A stretch of 64,000 nt of DNA from Flexithrix dorotheae DSM 6795 (GTDB taxonomy: Bacteria; Bacteroidota; Bacteroidia; Cytophagales; Flammeovirgaceae): contig NZ_KB903434.1 in NCBI RefSeq assembly GCF_000379765.1, positions 1 to 64,000 on the forward strand. The letters run 5' to 3'. The notes beneath the pieces were generated by a model that was given only the letters and a program-made list of their open reading frames with translations, was not told the origin of the DNA and ran no database searches. Below are positions 27,496 through 37,017 of the stretch, one piece after another; the first letter of the stretch is position 1, and the number at the start of each line of letters is the position of its first letter. The position numbers were made by a program, and so were the translations under genes.

Positions 27496-29880
27496 ATGTT
27501 TAAAAATTACCTGAAGGTAGCCATTCGAAATATCCAAAAAAGCAGGGTAACGGCTGTAATTAACATTTTGGGTCTGGCTGTGGGCATGGCCTGCTGCATG
27601 CTGATTTACATTTTTGTTCAAAATGAACTTTCATACGATAAATTCCATAAAAATTCCGACCGGATTTTAAGAGTTTTAACCATTGATAAAGCACTTGGTG
27701 TAAGTAACAACCTGGTTGGTATTACCTACCCTCCCCTTGGCAAAGCCCTTAAAGAAGAATTTCCAGAAGTTAAAGAAGCTGTAAGAATCAATTTAAGTGG
27801 GAGAAATCTGGTCACTTATAAAGATCAGAATTTTTATACTGAAAATCTGGTGTATGCAGAGCCTTCCCTGTTCACCGTTTTCGATTTTGAATTGAAAGAA
27901 GGAAAAAAGGGCCATGTATTATCCACACCCTATACCGCAGTGCTCACCGAAACTATGGCAAAAAAAACTTTTGGAGTTGAAGACCCTATCGGAAAGACCA
28001 TTACATTAGACAATCAAAATGAGATAGAAGTGGTAGGCATTATGGAAGATGTAAAAGATAATTCTCATCTGAAATTTGATGTGATGGTTTCCCTATACCC
28101 TACTCAGCAGGACTCAGGCTGGGTGCAATGGCTGGATTCATGGAATTCTATAAGTATGTCCACTTATATTTTACTCGATGCACCCGAATCCCAGACTAAG
28201 GTTGATGCCAAGCTTGAAGACCTGATCAGAAAAAAAGGGGTGAGAGAAAGTTTTAATGTCACCACACAGCGATTTGAAGAAGCTCATTTACAATCTTCAG
28301 ATATTTTATTCGATGGTTTAAACCAGGAAAAAGGTCAAATTGGCTATGTGAAAACACTCACCATTGTAGCCATTTTCGTCATTCTGATTGCTTCATTCAA
28401 TTTTATGAATCTCTCTACAGCACAATCATCAAAAAGGGCCAAGGAGGTAAGTATGCGTAAAATTCTGGGCTCAAACAGAGGACAATTAATTTTCCAATAC
28501 ATTGGCGAATCAATATTCCTGTCATTTTTGTCTCTGTCACTTGCCTGCATTTTAGTAGCCGTTTTTGGTTCTTATGCTGCTTTGCCCATTGAAAGCAACC
28601 CCATTTTATTTCTCTTTTCCCAACCGGAAAATTATATCATCATTTTGGGAGGTACTCTTTTGTTAGGTATTATTTCAGGAATTTATCCGGCAGTAGTGCT
28701 TTCAGGTTTCCAGCCTATCAAAATTGTGAAAGGGAAATTTACCAGTGGCAAAAAAGGCGTCTTCCTTCGTAGAGTTTTGGTAGTATTGCAATTTGCCGTT
28801 TCCATTGGCCTGATTATCGGGACTACCATCGTTTTCCAACAATTGGATTATATCAAAAATAAAAACCTGGGATTTGACAAAGATCAAATCATCAATTTAA
28901 GATTAGCCAATCAGGAGCTTCAGGAAAAAGCAGTAACCTTAAAAAATAAATTAGAGCAAATTTCAGGTATAGAGAAAGTCGCTTTTGCTTCATCTTTGCC
29001 AGGTCAGGGATTTGGCAGAAGGGGAATCGTCCCTGAAGGTTATAGCCAGGATGATGATCCCTGGATTGTAAGCATAATGTCATGTAATGAAGATTATTTT
29101 TCCCTGATGAATATGGAAATTTCTGCTGGCAGGAATTTTTCTCCTGAATTCGGAACTGAGCGGGAAGAGTCTATTATCATCAATGAAGCTGCTGCAGAAG
29201 CGATAGGATGGGATGATCCGATTGGGAAAAAAGTGCAGATAAGACAAACTGATATGACTGTGGTCGGAGTAGTAAAGGACTTTCACTTTACCTCCATGCG
29301 TCATAAAATTGAGCCTATCCTTATCAGTTACCTACCTGAGGCAAATAATTCCATGGTGATAAAAATAAAAGGTGGAAATATTCCTGAAACAATTGCCCAA
29401 ATGGAAGAACAATGGGCTGAAGTCAACCCTGCCTTACCTATGGAATATACTTTCTTTGATGAGGATTTTGGTAATCTATATCAAAGTGACGAAGTTTTTT
29501 CATTGTTAATTATCAATTTTACCTGGCTGGCCATTTTTATTGCATGCCTTGGCCTATTTGGACTGGCTTCTTTCATAGCCGAGCAAAGAACAAAAGAAAT
29601 TGGAATCCGAAAAGTACTGGGTTCAAAAATTTCTGCTATTGTAGTTTTATTGTCTTCAGAATTCGTAAAGCTGGTATTAATTTCAAACCTGATTGCCTGG
29701 CCCATAGCCTATTTTGCCATGGAAAACTGGCTTCAGGATTTCCAATATAAAATAGATATTGGATTTGGCTCATTTTTAATGGCAGCTTTTCTGGCTTTAT
29801 TCATTGCCTTGGCCACTGTAAGCTATCATTCCATAAAAGCAGCCTGGGCAAATCCGGTAAATAGCCTGAGAAGTGAGTAA
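27496..29880 (+). CDS. FtsX/MacB-type ABC transporter permease (lone)
   Basis: About 794 residues from the ATG at 27496; an upstream TTG was rejected because the ATG gives the canonical MFKNYLKVAIRN start. It has the 8-helix double architecture of Bacteroidota MacB/FtsX permeases: an N-terminal helix (AVINILGLAVGMACCM), a periplasmic MacB_PCD domain, three helices (about 280-420), a fourth and second periplasmic domain, and three final helices with EIGIRKVLGSK. No ABC ATPase is encoded nearby, so it must pair with one elsewhere. The role may be export of peptides or cell-envelope stress response; not provable. Confidence 0.9.
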   Translation: MFKNYLKVAIRNIQKSRVTAVINILGLAVGMACCMLIYIFVQNELSYDKFHKNSDRILRVLTIDKALGVSNNLVGITYPPLGKALKEEFPEVKEAVRINLSGRNLVTYKDQNFYTENLVYAEPSLFTVFDFELKEGKKGHVLSTPYTAVLTETMAKKTFGVEDPIGKTITLDNQNEIEVVGIMEDVKDNSHLKFDVMVSLYPTQQDSGWVQWLDSWNSISMSTYILLDAPESQTKVDAKLEDLIRKKGVRESFNVTTQRFEEAHLQSSDILFDGLNQEKGQIGYVKTLTIVAIFVILIASFNFMNLSTAQSSKRAKEVSMRKILGSNRGQLIFQYIGESIFLSFLSLSLACILVAVFGSYAALPIESNPILFLFSQPENYIIILGGTLLLGIISGIYPAVVLSGFQPIKIVKGKFTSGKKGVFLRRVLVVLQFAVSIGLIIGTTIVFQQLDYIKNKNLGFDKDQIINLRLANQELQEKAVTLKNKLEQISGIEKVAFASSLPGQGFGRRGIVPEGYSQDDDPWIVSIMSCNEDYFSLMNMEISAGRNFSPEFGTEREESIIINEAAAEAIGWDDPIGKKVQIRQTDMTVVGVVKDFHFTSMRHKIEPILISYLPEANNSMVIKIKGGNIPETIAQMEEQWAEVNPALPMEYTFFDEDFGNLYQSDEVFSLLIINFTWLAIFIACLGLFGLASFIAEQRTKEIGIRKVLGSKISAIVVLLSSEFVKLVLISNLIAWPIAYFAMENWLQDFQYKIDIGFGSFLMAAFLALFIALATVSYHSIKAAWANPVNSLRSE

Positions 29881-29904
29881 TTTTTGATTTAAAATAAATA
29901 TGAT

Positions 29905-29936
29905 GAGGGAAGGCTATTTGTCTTCCTTCTTTTTTT
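29905..29936 (+). terminator. terminator after the FtsX-type permease gene
   Basis: GAGGGAAG pairs with CTTCCTTC (one G-T wobble), loop GCTATTTGT, then TTTTTTT. Confidence 0.8.
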
Positions 29937-29979
29937 GGGCAAAATTGGAAATTAGGGTTTTCCCCAATAATTTGAAGGC

Positions 29980-30945
29980 ATGTTGGAAATCAGAAAATAT
30001 CAGGAGACTTTAAAAAAGGACTGGGATCAATTCATAGCGGATTCACAGGCATCTTCTATTTTATTTTTCCGAAATTTCATGGAATATCATGCCGATAGAT
30101 TTCAGGACTTTTCCTTAGTGATATTGGAGGATGATAAAATTTTAGGAGTCCTTCCTGCTAATACTCATGACGGCATTCTGTATTCCCATCAGGGACTTAC
30201 TTATGGAGGGCTTATATTTAGTAAAAAAATAGATGTGGAAACAACCTCAGCATGCTTTCATTCCCTTTTTGATTATTTACATCAGCAAAACATCAATAAA
30301 CTTATTTATAAATCCTGTCCGGACTTTGTAAAATCAGAACCTCATTCAATTGAAGATTTTTCTTTCAATCGGGTAAATGCCCGGCTTATTAATCAGGAAA
30401 TTAGTTTTGCAATCAATTTAAAGACACCTGTTCACATTCAGCAAAGAAGAAAAAGGGGAATTAAAAAAGCGTCAAAGCTTGGATTAAAAATTCACCTGGA
30501 TGAAAGTTGGGAAAAATTCTGGGAAAACCTGGAAAATAATCTATATACAAAATTTCGAACTCAGCCTACACATGCTTTAAAAGAAATCCATTATCTGAAA
30601 AAACAATTCCCGGATCACATTCATCTTTTTACCTGTCATAAGGATACAGACTTGCTTTCCGGAATGGTTATTTTTACCAACTCCAATTTTGTGCATGCCC
30701 AATATATTTCCAGTTCAGAGAAAGGAAGAGAGCTGGGTGCAGTAGATTTTCTAATGAATCATCTGCTCAGTCATTTTTCAAATTACAATTTTTTCAGCCT
30801 GGGTGTTTGTACCAACAAAGAAAATAATACCATTAATAAGGGATTAATGAACTGGAAGGAAGGCTTTGGCGCAAAACCCTTTATACAAAACACCTATTCT
30901 TTGGAGACTAAAAATTTCCATCTACTCGAAAATATCTTCGTTTAA
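29980..30945 (+). CDS. FemAB/GNAT-like acyltransferase
   Basis: A 321-residue cytoplasmic protein of the FemAB/GNAT-like group common in Bacteroidota: an N-terminal W-(D/E)-FI pattern and SSILFFRNFMEYH, a middle RRKRGIKKASKLGLKIH block and a C-terminal domain that ends GLMNWKEGFGAKPF, as in GNAT proteins that transfer amino acids or acyl groups to envelope glycans. Acceptor and donor are unknown. The M16 peptidase gene begins 73 bases downstream on the same strand. Confidence 0.75.
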   Translation: MLEIRKYQETLKKDWDQFIADSQASSILFFRNFMEYHADRFQDFSLVILEDDKILGVLPANTHDGILYSHQGLTYGGLIFSKKIDVETTSACFHSLFDYLHQQNINKLIYKSCPDFVKSEPHSIEDFSFNRVNARLINQEISFAINLKTPVHIQQRRKRGIKKASKLGLKIHLDESWEKFWENLENNLYTKFRTQPTHALKEIHYLKKQFPDHIHLFTCHKDTDLLSGMVIFTNSNFVHAQYISSSEKGRELGAVDFLMNHLLSHFSNYNFFSLGVCTNKENNTINKGLMNWKEGFGAKPFIQNTYSLETKNFHLLENIFV

Positions 30946-31018
30946 TACACTTTCTTGATTTATTTTTGACAGCTCCATTAAAATCTCAGGGATTTTGAGG
31001 AAGAAGTAGAAAGGAAAC

Positions 31019-32281
31019 ATGACGGAATTTGAAGAATACACCTTTCCAAATGGGATAAGGGTTTTACATAAGCAGGTAGAGAATACTAAAATTGCGCATT
31101 GCGGTTTTATTCTCAATATTGGCAGTCGGGATGAAAAGCCTCACCAGATTGGCATTGCACATTTTTGGGAACATATGGCCTTTAAAGGCACTAAAAAAAG
31201 AAAGGCCTATCACATTTTAAATCGTCTCGATTCGGTTGGTGGTGAAGTGAACGCCTATACCACCAAAGAAAAGATCTGTTTTTATGCTTCTTTGCTGGAT
31301 GAACATTTCGAAAAGGCTGTAGATTTATTATCGGATATCACTTTTAATTCTGTTTTTCCCGCCAAGGAAATTGAAAAAGAAAGAAGTGTGATATTGGAGG
31401 AAATGTCCATGTACAAGGATGATCCTTCAGATGCCATCCAGGATGAATTCGATGAAGTCATATTTGGCGATCATCCCTTAGGTTACAATATTCTTGGAAC
31501 TAAGGAAAGTGTCAGGGCTTTTCATAAGGTTGATTTCGATAATTTTATTAGGGAAAACCTGGATACTGAGGAGGTTATTTTTTCCAGTGTAAGCAAACTG
31601 CCTTTTAAAAAAGTAATAAGAATCGTGGGAAAATACCTTGAAGAAATTCCAAGGCTTCAGGCACCAAAAAACAGACAGCTTTTTACCGGTTATTCCGTAC
31701 AACAGGTTACCAAAACCAAGCAGATTAGCCAATCCCATTGTGCCATCGGTACTACTTCTTTTCCACAAGATCATGAAAACAGAATTCCGTTTTTTATGTT
31801 AGTTAACCTCCTGGGAGGCCCCGGAATGAATTCAAGGCTAAATTTGGCTATAAGGGAAAAATATGGATTTGTTTACGGCATTGATGCCCATGTGACATCT
31901 TTTCAGGATACCGGCTTATTTGCCATTCATTTTGCAACTGAGACTGAAACATTAAAAAGATGCAGGTCACTTGTGAATAAGGAACTGAAAAAACTAAGAG
32001 AAAAGCCTCTGGGAAGTCTTCAGTTGCATGCTGCCAAACAACAAATTATGGGGCAACTGGCTATGTCCGATGAAAGTAATCTGGGTTTCATGCTCATGAT
32101 GGGTAAAAGCATGCTAGACTTGGGAAGAATTGAAAGCCTTAATAGTATTTTTGAACAAATTAAGGCGGTTGATGCAAAAAAAATCATGGAACTTTCCAAT
32201 GAAATTTTTACAGAAGAAAAACTCAGTTCTCTTACTTTTATGCCAGACCCTGAGTTTTTAGCTCAAAAGGAAGAAGATTAA
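31019..32281 (+). CDS. M16-family zinc metallopeptidase
   Basis: A 420-residue peptidase of the M16 (pitrilysin/insulinase) family. The inverted zinc motif HxxEH is HFWEH (48-52), and the later glutamate ligand lies in the EKERSVILEEM segment. The C-terminal half has the inactive M16C domain (FMLVNLLGGPGMNSRLNLAIREKYG). It has no signal peptide, so it likely works in the cytoplasm or as a complex with a second subunit. It degrades small proteins or peptides. Confidence 0.92.
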   Translation: MTEFEEYTFPNGIRVLHKQVENTKIAHCGFILNIGSRDEKPHQIGIAHFWEHMAFKGTKKRKAYHILNRLDSVGGEVNAYTTKEKICFYASLLDEHFEKAVDLLSDITFNSVFPAKEIEKERSVILEEMSMYKDDPSDAIQDEFDEVIFGDHPLGYNILGTKESVRAFHKVDFDNFIRENLDTEEVIFSSVSKLPFKKVIRIVGKYLEEIPRLQAPKNRQLFTGYSVQQVTKTKQISQSHCAIGTTSFPQDHENRIPFFMLVNLLGGPGMNSRLNLAIREKYGFVYGIDAHVTSFQDTGLFAIHFATETETLKRCRSLVNKELKKLREKPLGSLQLHAAKQQIMGQLAMSDESNLGFMLMMGKSMLDLGRIESLNSIFEQIKAVDAKKIMELSNEIFTEEKLSSLTFMPDPEFLAQKEED

Positions 32282-32300
32282 TATAAAAATTCTTCCTTTT
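32265..32300 (+). terminator. terminator overlapping the M16 peptidase stop
   Basis: An 11-bp perfect stem, AAAAGGAAGAA with TTCTTCCTTTT, with a 14-base AT loop. The left arm lies inside the last codons of the gene. Only the T's of the right arm form the U-tract. Confidence 0.55.
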
Positions 32301-32321
32301 GAAATTCCAGAAAATGCCACA

Positions 32322-33092
32322 CTAATTTTTTTCTTCTACTTCAGCTCCTTGTAGCAGTTCCTGTTTGATGGTATTTTTCCTGGTTTTCATATTCAGTAAT
32401 TCTACTATAAAAGCAAAAGCCATGGCAAAATAGATGTATCCTTTGGGCACATGCTCGCCAAATCCCTCAATGACCAGCAAAAACCCTATTAATACCAAAA
32501 AAGAGAGGGCAAGCATTTTAAGTGTAGGATGTCTTTCCACAAAATCTCCAATGGATTTGGCCGCAAAAAGCATAATGGAAAGAGAAATAATTACTGCTGT
32601 AATCATAATGGTTACATTTTTCACTAATCCAACGGCAGTTAAAATGGAATCAAAAGAGAAAACTATATCAATGATTACAATTTGAAAAATGGTTTTTGCC
32701 ATACTTGCGGTAAAAACCTTTGTTGTTTTTTCTTCATGACCTTCAATTTTATCGTGAATTTCTGCAATACTTTTAGCCATTAAAAACAAACCTCCACCCA
32801 ACAGGATCAGGTCTCTGCCACTAAAATCCGGATCTACATGAATTGTTTCAAAAAAACTGATGCTGAAAATAGGTTCCTGAAGTCCAATTATCCAGGTAAT
32901 TCCCAATAACAGCAAAATCCTCACTACCAGCGCAAGAATAATTCCTACATTTCTCGCTTTATCCCTCTGATGCGGTGGCAGTTTGTTGGCCACAATGGAT
33001 ATGAAAATAATATTATCAATGCCAAGAATTATTTCCAGGCATGTAAGGGTGAACAAGCTAATTAGTCCAGCCGTGGTGAGTATTTCAGCCAT
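32322..33092 (-). CDS. TerC-family integral membrane protein
   Basis: A 256-residue membrane protein with about seven helices. It has the family features: acidic residues buried in helices (CLEIILGIDNIIF and IIDIVFSFDSIL) that may bind metal ions, and GSTERC-like ends. TerC proteins are linked to metal-ion (Mn) homeostasis and to tellurite resistance in other bacteria. The gene is monocistronic, with a 440-base gap upstream. Confidence 0.9.
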   Translation of the reverse strand: MAEILTTAGLISLFTLTCLEIILGIDNIIFISIVANKLPPHQRDKARNVGIILALVVRILLLLGITWIIGLQEPIFSISFFETIHVDPDFSGRDLILLGGGLFLMAKSIAEIHDKIEGHEEKTTKVFTASMAKTIFQIVIIDIVFSFDSILTAVGLVKNVTIMITAVIISLSIMLFAAKSIGDFVERHPTLKMLALSFLVLIGFLLVIEGFGEHVPKGYIYFAMAFAFIVELLNMKTRKNTIKQELLQGAEVEEKN

Positions 33093-33532
33093 TCTTTGTT
33101 ATCTTCTTAAGTAGTAATTCAAAATTAATCGTGTATTATTTTGCCATAAAAGACCGATAGATAGATTACTATTTCTCGGAAATAATAGCACGGGTGCTTA
33201 TTTAATAGTTTAAAACCTTTTGGTATCCGTTTTTTACTAATTTTTTGGCAATAAAATAAAACTTTCAATACGAGTAAATTTAAAAAAATGTTGAGTCAAA
33301 TTTATGCGTAAAAGTTTAATCCAAAGGAGTAATTTAATTTCGTAGTGAAGTAATTAATCTCAAATTAATCCCCTTAAAATTAACATATTTGTCATTTCCC
33401 CGAAATATACAGACCTTCGCAATTAAATTGAAAAACCTCCTAAAATATTTAAAGAAAAACCCTATCAATTTAGAGTAATTCTGGCAATATTAAGGATATT
33501 ATCTACTTCCATTTTAATCTAAAACTGGTGCA
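33093..33532. other. 440-base divergent intergenic region
   Basis: AT-rich region between the divergent TerC and panB genes, presumably holding both promoters. No small gene, repeat or recognisable RNA was found in it. Confidence 0.4.
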
Positions 33533-34351
33533 ATGTCAGTCCATCAATCAAACATAAAGCGCGTTACCACTCATATTTTGCAGGAAATGAAGGCAAGGGG
33601 TGAAAAAATATCCATGCTTACCGCCTATGATTTCTCCATGGCAAAAATTCTTGATGCTGCCGGCATTGATATACTTCTGGTTGGCGATTCGGCATCCAAT
33701 GTAATGGCTGGAAATGAGACCACCCTTCCTATTACCTTAGACCAAATGATTTATCATGCTACCTCTGTGATAAAGGCTGTAAAAAGGGCATTTGTAGTGG
33801 TGGATATCCCCTTTGGTTCTTATCAGGGAAATTCTTCGGAAGCTTTAAGATCTGCTATACGGATTATGAAGGAGTCCGGGGCACATGCTGTAAAACTGGA
33901 AGGAGGACGGGAAATAAAGGAATCTGTTTTGAGGATATTAAGTGCTGGTGTACCTGTAATGGGCCATTTGGGTTTAACTCCTCAGTCTATTTATAAGTTT
34001 GGCACTTATACCGTTCGGGCCAAAGAAGAAGAAGAAGCTAAACGGTTACTTGAAGATGCTAAAATTTTGGAAGAATGTGGCTGTTTTGCCATTGTACTGG
34101 AAAAAATCCCGGCCAAGCTGGGGGAACAAGTAGCCAAATCGGTGAATATCCCGGTTATTGGTATAGGTGCTGGTGGCGGTGTAGATGGACAGGTTTTAGT
34201 CACACACGATCTGTTGGGTATTACCAAAGATTTCCAACCCAGGTTTTTAAGAAGATATGCCGATTTGTTTAATGTAATGACCGAAGCCGTTCAGGGATAT
34301 ATTAAAGATGTGAAAGGAAAGGAATTTCCCAACAAAAAGGAATCTTATTAA
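33533..34351 (+). CDS. panB: ketopantoate hydroxymethyltransferase
   Basis: A 272-residue enzyme that converts 2-oxoisovalerate to ketopantoate with a folate C1 donor, the first committed step to pantothenate and CoA. Family motifs: [36 protein letters not shown] and a metal-site aspartate in [10 protein letters not shown]. The catalytic glutamate is in [10 protein letters not shown], and [11 protein letters not shown] follows. Full length for the family. No panC or panD is in the window. Confidence 0.96.
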   Translation: MSVHQSNIKRVTTHILQEMKARGEKISMLTAYDFSMAKILDAAGIDILLVGDSASNVMAGNETTLPITLDQMIYHATSVIKAVKRAFVVVDIPFGSYQGNSSEALRSAIRIMKESGAHAVKLEGGREIKESVLRILSAGVPVMGHLGLTPQSIYKFGTYTVRAKEEEEAKRLLEDAKILEECGCFAIVLEKIPAKLGEQVAKSVNIPVIGIGAGGGVDGQVLVTHDLLGITKDFQPRFLRRYADLFNVMTEAVQGYIKDVKGKEFPNKKESY

Positions 34352-34370
34352 GATTGGTTGTTTTCTTTAG

Positions 34371-35081
34371 TTATCTCCTTCGTCTTTTATTTTTATCTTC
34401 AAATGAAAGCGGAGCGTAAAAGGAAAATTTCACCCTGAAAATATTATCATTTCCGGATTTTTCTCCGAGTTGAGAAATATTATCAAGGTAATCCGTAAGT
34501 GGATTTACTAATCCCATTTGATACCCTATTCCAAATCCTGGTTTAAAAAAATACAAGGCTCCTAAATTGGTGGGAAGTTGAAAAGCATTGGTATTGTAAT
34601 CTTCATCAGTGGCTCTGGTATCTATTTCCTGAGTAAGTTCATTTCCCGACTCATCTTTCGGTAAAAACTTCATAAATCCAACACCCTGACTTAGGTAAAC
34701 AGCAAAATTTTCTTTTTTTATAAGGTTAATAAAAAGGTTGTAGTTGACTGAAAAGACATCTGTAGCAAAAAATTTATTCACCGTTTTTGTATTGTCTTCA
34801 GGCCTTGTTAAAAACAGGTTTTGTCCTTTCAATTTCCCAAAGCTAATTTCAAACTGACTATTCAACCTTTTTTTCCTATTCAGTTTTAATCCCAAATGGA
34901 CAAATCCATTCCATTTTGAATATGTTTCATTTAAATCTCCTTTATATGCATTTGCGCTTAAACCAAAGTCCAGTAAAACTTTAGGCTCACGGAAATACAT
35001 TTTATTTTTTTGTCCAAAAGTCTTGAAAGTGGTAAGGACCGAAAGTCCTACAACCAGGAGAATATACTTTATGGAAAGCAT
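34371..35081 (-). CDS. outer-membrane beta-barrel-like protein (DUF6089-like)
   Basis: A 236-residue protein with a signal peptide (cleavage near FGQ) and repeated amphipathic strands. The ANAYKGDLNETYSKW segment and the FKPGFGIGYQMG strand resemble a beta-barrel family common in Bacteroidota (DUF6089-type). The C-terminus ends in a basic tail (EDKNKRRRR), which is unusual for a barrel. It is convergent with panB, 19 bases apart. Function unknown. Confidence 0.7.
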   Translation of the reverse strand: MLSIKYILLVVGLSVLTTFKTFGQKNKMYFREPKVLLDFGLSANAYKGDLNETYSKWNGFVHLGLKLNRKKRLNSQFEISFGKLKGQNLFLTRPEDNTKTVNKFFATDVFSVNYNLFINLIKKENFAVYLSQGVGFMKFLPKDESGNELTQEIDTRATDEDYNTNAFQLPTNLGALYFFKPGFGIGYQMGLVNPLTDYLDNISQLGEKSGNDNIFRVKFSFYAPLSFEDKNKRRRR

Positions 35082-35191
35082 AATGGAATTTTAAATTCAA
35101 ATGACCAAAAAATAAATTGGTCCAAAAATTTTAATTTGTCATTCCATAACGCATGAAGCCCCAGACTAATATGTGTTACCATTGTTCCAAT

Positions 35192-35228
35192 AAAAAAAGT
35201 CCCTAAACCAATCAGGTTAAGGGACTTT
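35192..35228 (-). terminator. terminator of the TPR gene
   Basis: AAAGTCCCT and AGGGACTTT form a 9-bp stem with a 15-base loop. On the minus strand a run of seven T's follows. Confidence 0.85.
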
Positions 35229-35250
35229 CTCTGTACTGAAATAAGTCTAA

Positions 35251-36522
35251 TTATTCTCCAGCTTCTGGTAAAGCCTCAAGTTGCTTCCTTACAGCAGCTA
35301 GTTTTTCTTTTTCGCCTAAGTAATAGAACATTCTTTCCAGAATTTCATAAGACTGTCTTTCCTTTGGCTCAAGTTGTGTGATTTTTTCAAAATAAGGAAC
35401 TGCTTTTCCAAATAAATCCTTTCCTTCTTCTTCTAATTTTTTACCCTCATCACTGGTGAATTTACCGTTCATATCCTTATGCTCACCTGATGCTACGATC
35501 TTTTTATTTCCAAGTGTAAAATACATAGCTCCAAGGTTGAAGTTAGCATCATAATAATCAGGATCTAACTCAATGGCTTTCTTATATTTCTCAGCTGATT
35601 TTTCAAAATTATCAGTTCTGTCATAAAGAATACCTAAGTTAAAATAAAGTTGTTTGTCTGGTTTTGCAGCAACAGCATCTTCAAGAGAGGCAATAGCTTC
35701 ATCAGTCTTATCTAATCTGATGTAGCAATTGATTTGGTGCGTTTGTAAGTCCTGATCTTCAGGAAAAGCTTTTCTACCTGCATTTACGGTTTCCAGTGCA
35801 GCAGCATAGAACTCAAGCATTTTAGCCGAATCAGCAGCATTTTCAGCTTCAGCTCTCATTTCTTCAGCCAAGTTCAAATCAAGTTGTGCCAAATACTTAA
35901 AACCAGTTGGTTTGTCGTAATTCAAATCGATTAATTTTTGGCAGTAAGTTCTGATTTTTGCCTCGTCAGCAGGCTCCAGGTTATAAGCTGCATTGATGAT
36001 GTTCAGCACAGAGTTCGTATCAGTTGGAACCACTACCAGTACTTTCTCAAAATTTTCTATTGATGTCTCTAAATCATCAGCGTTGTAAGCATCTACCGCC
36101 TTATTAAAGAATGCACCATAAAGATTATCTACGATTGGAGCAGCAAAGCCAGGAAGCTGAGGACCAAAAGCCTCCATATAAGTCTGGGTAGATTCTTTTT
36201 CATATTCCTTTACTTTATCCAAAGCACTCATTACTTCTTCCAAAGGATTATCAGAAAGAGACGCATATTTTTCATCCTCTGCAAGAGCAATTGCAGAATA
36301 CACTTTTGCCTTGGTTAACCAAGGCTTACCTTTAGTTAATTTTTTCGCATTTTTAGGCTCAGCAATATATCCATCGATATGAGCTTTGGCCATGTCCAGT
36401 TCTCCCTTATTCAGGAAATCAATAGCTTTAAACTCTGATGGCTTTTTAATTTCTTGTGCATTTGTAATAAAAGCAAAACAAAATGCAGTTATGTAAATAA
36501 ATGATAAAACAAAATTTTTCAT
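35251..36522 (-). CDS. exported tetratricopeptide-repeat protein
   Basis: A 423-residue protein with a signal peptide (cleavage near TNAQE). It is an alpha-helical solenoid; clear TPR units lie at about 280-350 (LYFNLGILYDRTDNFEKSA, AIELDPDYYDANFNLGAMYFTLG). The low cysteine content and acidic surface suggest a periplasmic scaffold. Its partner is unknown. A strong terminator follows the gene. Confidence 0.9.
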   Translation of the reverse strand: MKNFVLSFIYITAFCFAFITNAQEIKKPSEFKAIDFLNKGELDMAKAHIDGYIAEPKNAKKLTKGKPWLTKAKVYSAIALAEDEKYASLSDNPLEEVMSALDKVKEYEKESTQTYMEAFGPQLPGFAAPIVDNLYGAFFNKAVDAYNADDLETSIENFEKVLVVVPTDTNSVLNIINAAYNLEPADEAKIRTYCQKLIDLNYDKPTGFKYLAQLDLNLAEEMRAEAENAADSAKMLEFYAAALETVNAGRKAFPEDQDLQTHQINCYIRLDKTDEAIASLEDAVAAKPDKQLYFNLGILYDRTDNFEKSAEKYKKAIELDPDYYDANFNLGAMYFTLGNKKIVASGEHKDMNGKFTSDEGKKLEEEGKDLFGKAVPYFEKITQLEPKERQSYEILERMFYYLGEKEKLAAVRKQLEALPEAGE

Positions 36523-37017
36523 ACTAAATGAATTTAAGTTTGAAGATTAGCCTTGCAGGACTAACTTAATTACTAATTTTATTGTCTAATTAATTGAAAT
36601 TGTGAAATATTAGTTTGGTAGTATTAAGATTATGCTCCTATTTATTTTATTAGTTTTGCAGGCATAAATTTCATTCCTAATTACAAAATCCTGATCTGCA
36701 GATACAAAAATAAAAAAATTAATATTTATTCCCTTAATTATTAAATGTAAGTTATCCCCAATTTTACCAGATTTTCAGCATCATTTTTCCCTGTGTAAAG
36801 GAATGAAATGAAAACTTTAGGCCCAGTTCGCGGACTTAAGCAGGGAGAAATACCCAGAATGATGTGTTAGGATTAATTGATTTTTCCGGCTGGTTGGCAG
36901 AATAATGAAAGATACGGCACTATTCATAACTGTTGATGATTAATGCCTGCTAATATTTAGAAAGAATAGCCTGCTCCAATTAAAACTAATCAGACCAGGC
37001 TATTTAAAACCGAAAGA
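36523..37017. other. 495-base gap upstream of the TPR gene
   Basis: Non-coding, AT-rich. It holds the TPR promoter region and, near 36965-37004, the hairpin at the end of gyrA. No small gene was seen. Confidence 0.5.
36965..37004 (-). terminator. hairpin after gyrA
   Basis: AATAGCCTG pairs with CAGGCTATT (9 bp) across a 22-base loop, 14 bases past the gyrA stop. The U-tract is weak. Confidence 0.55.
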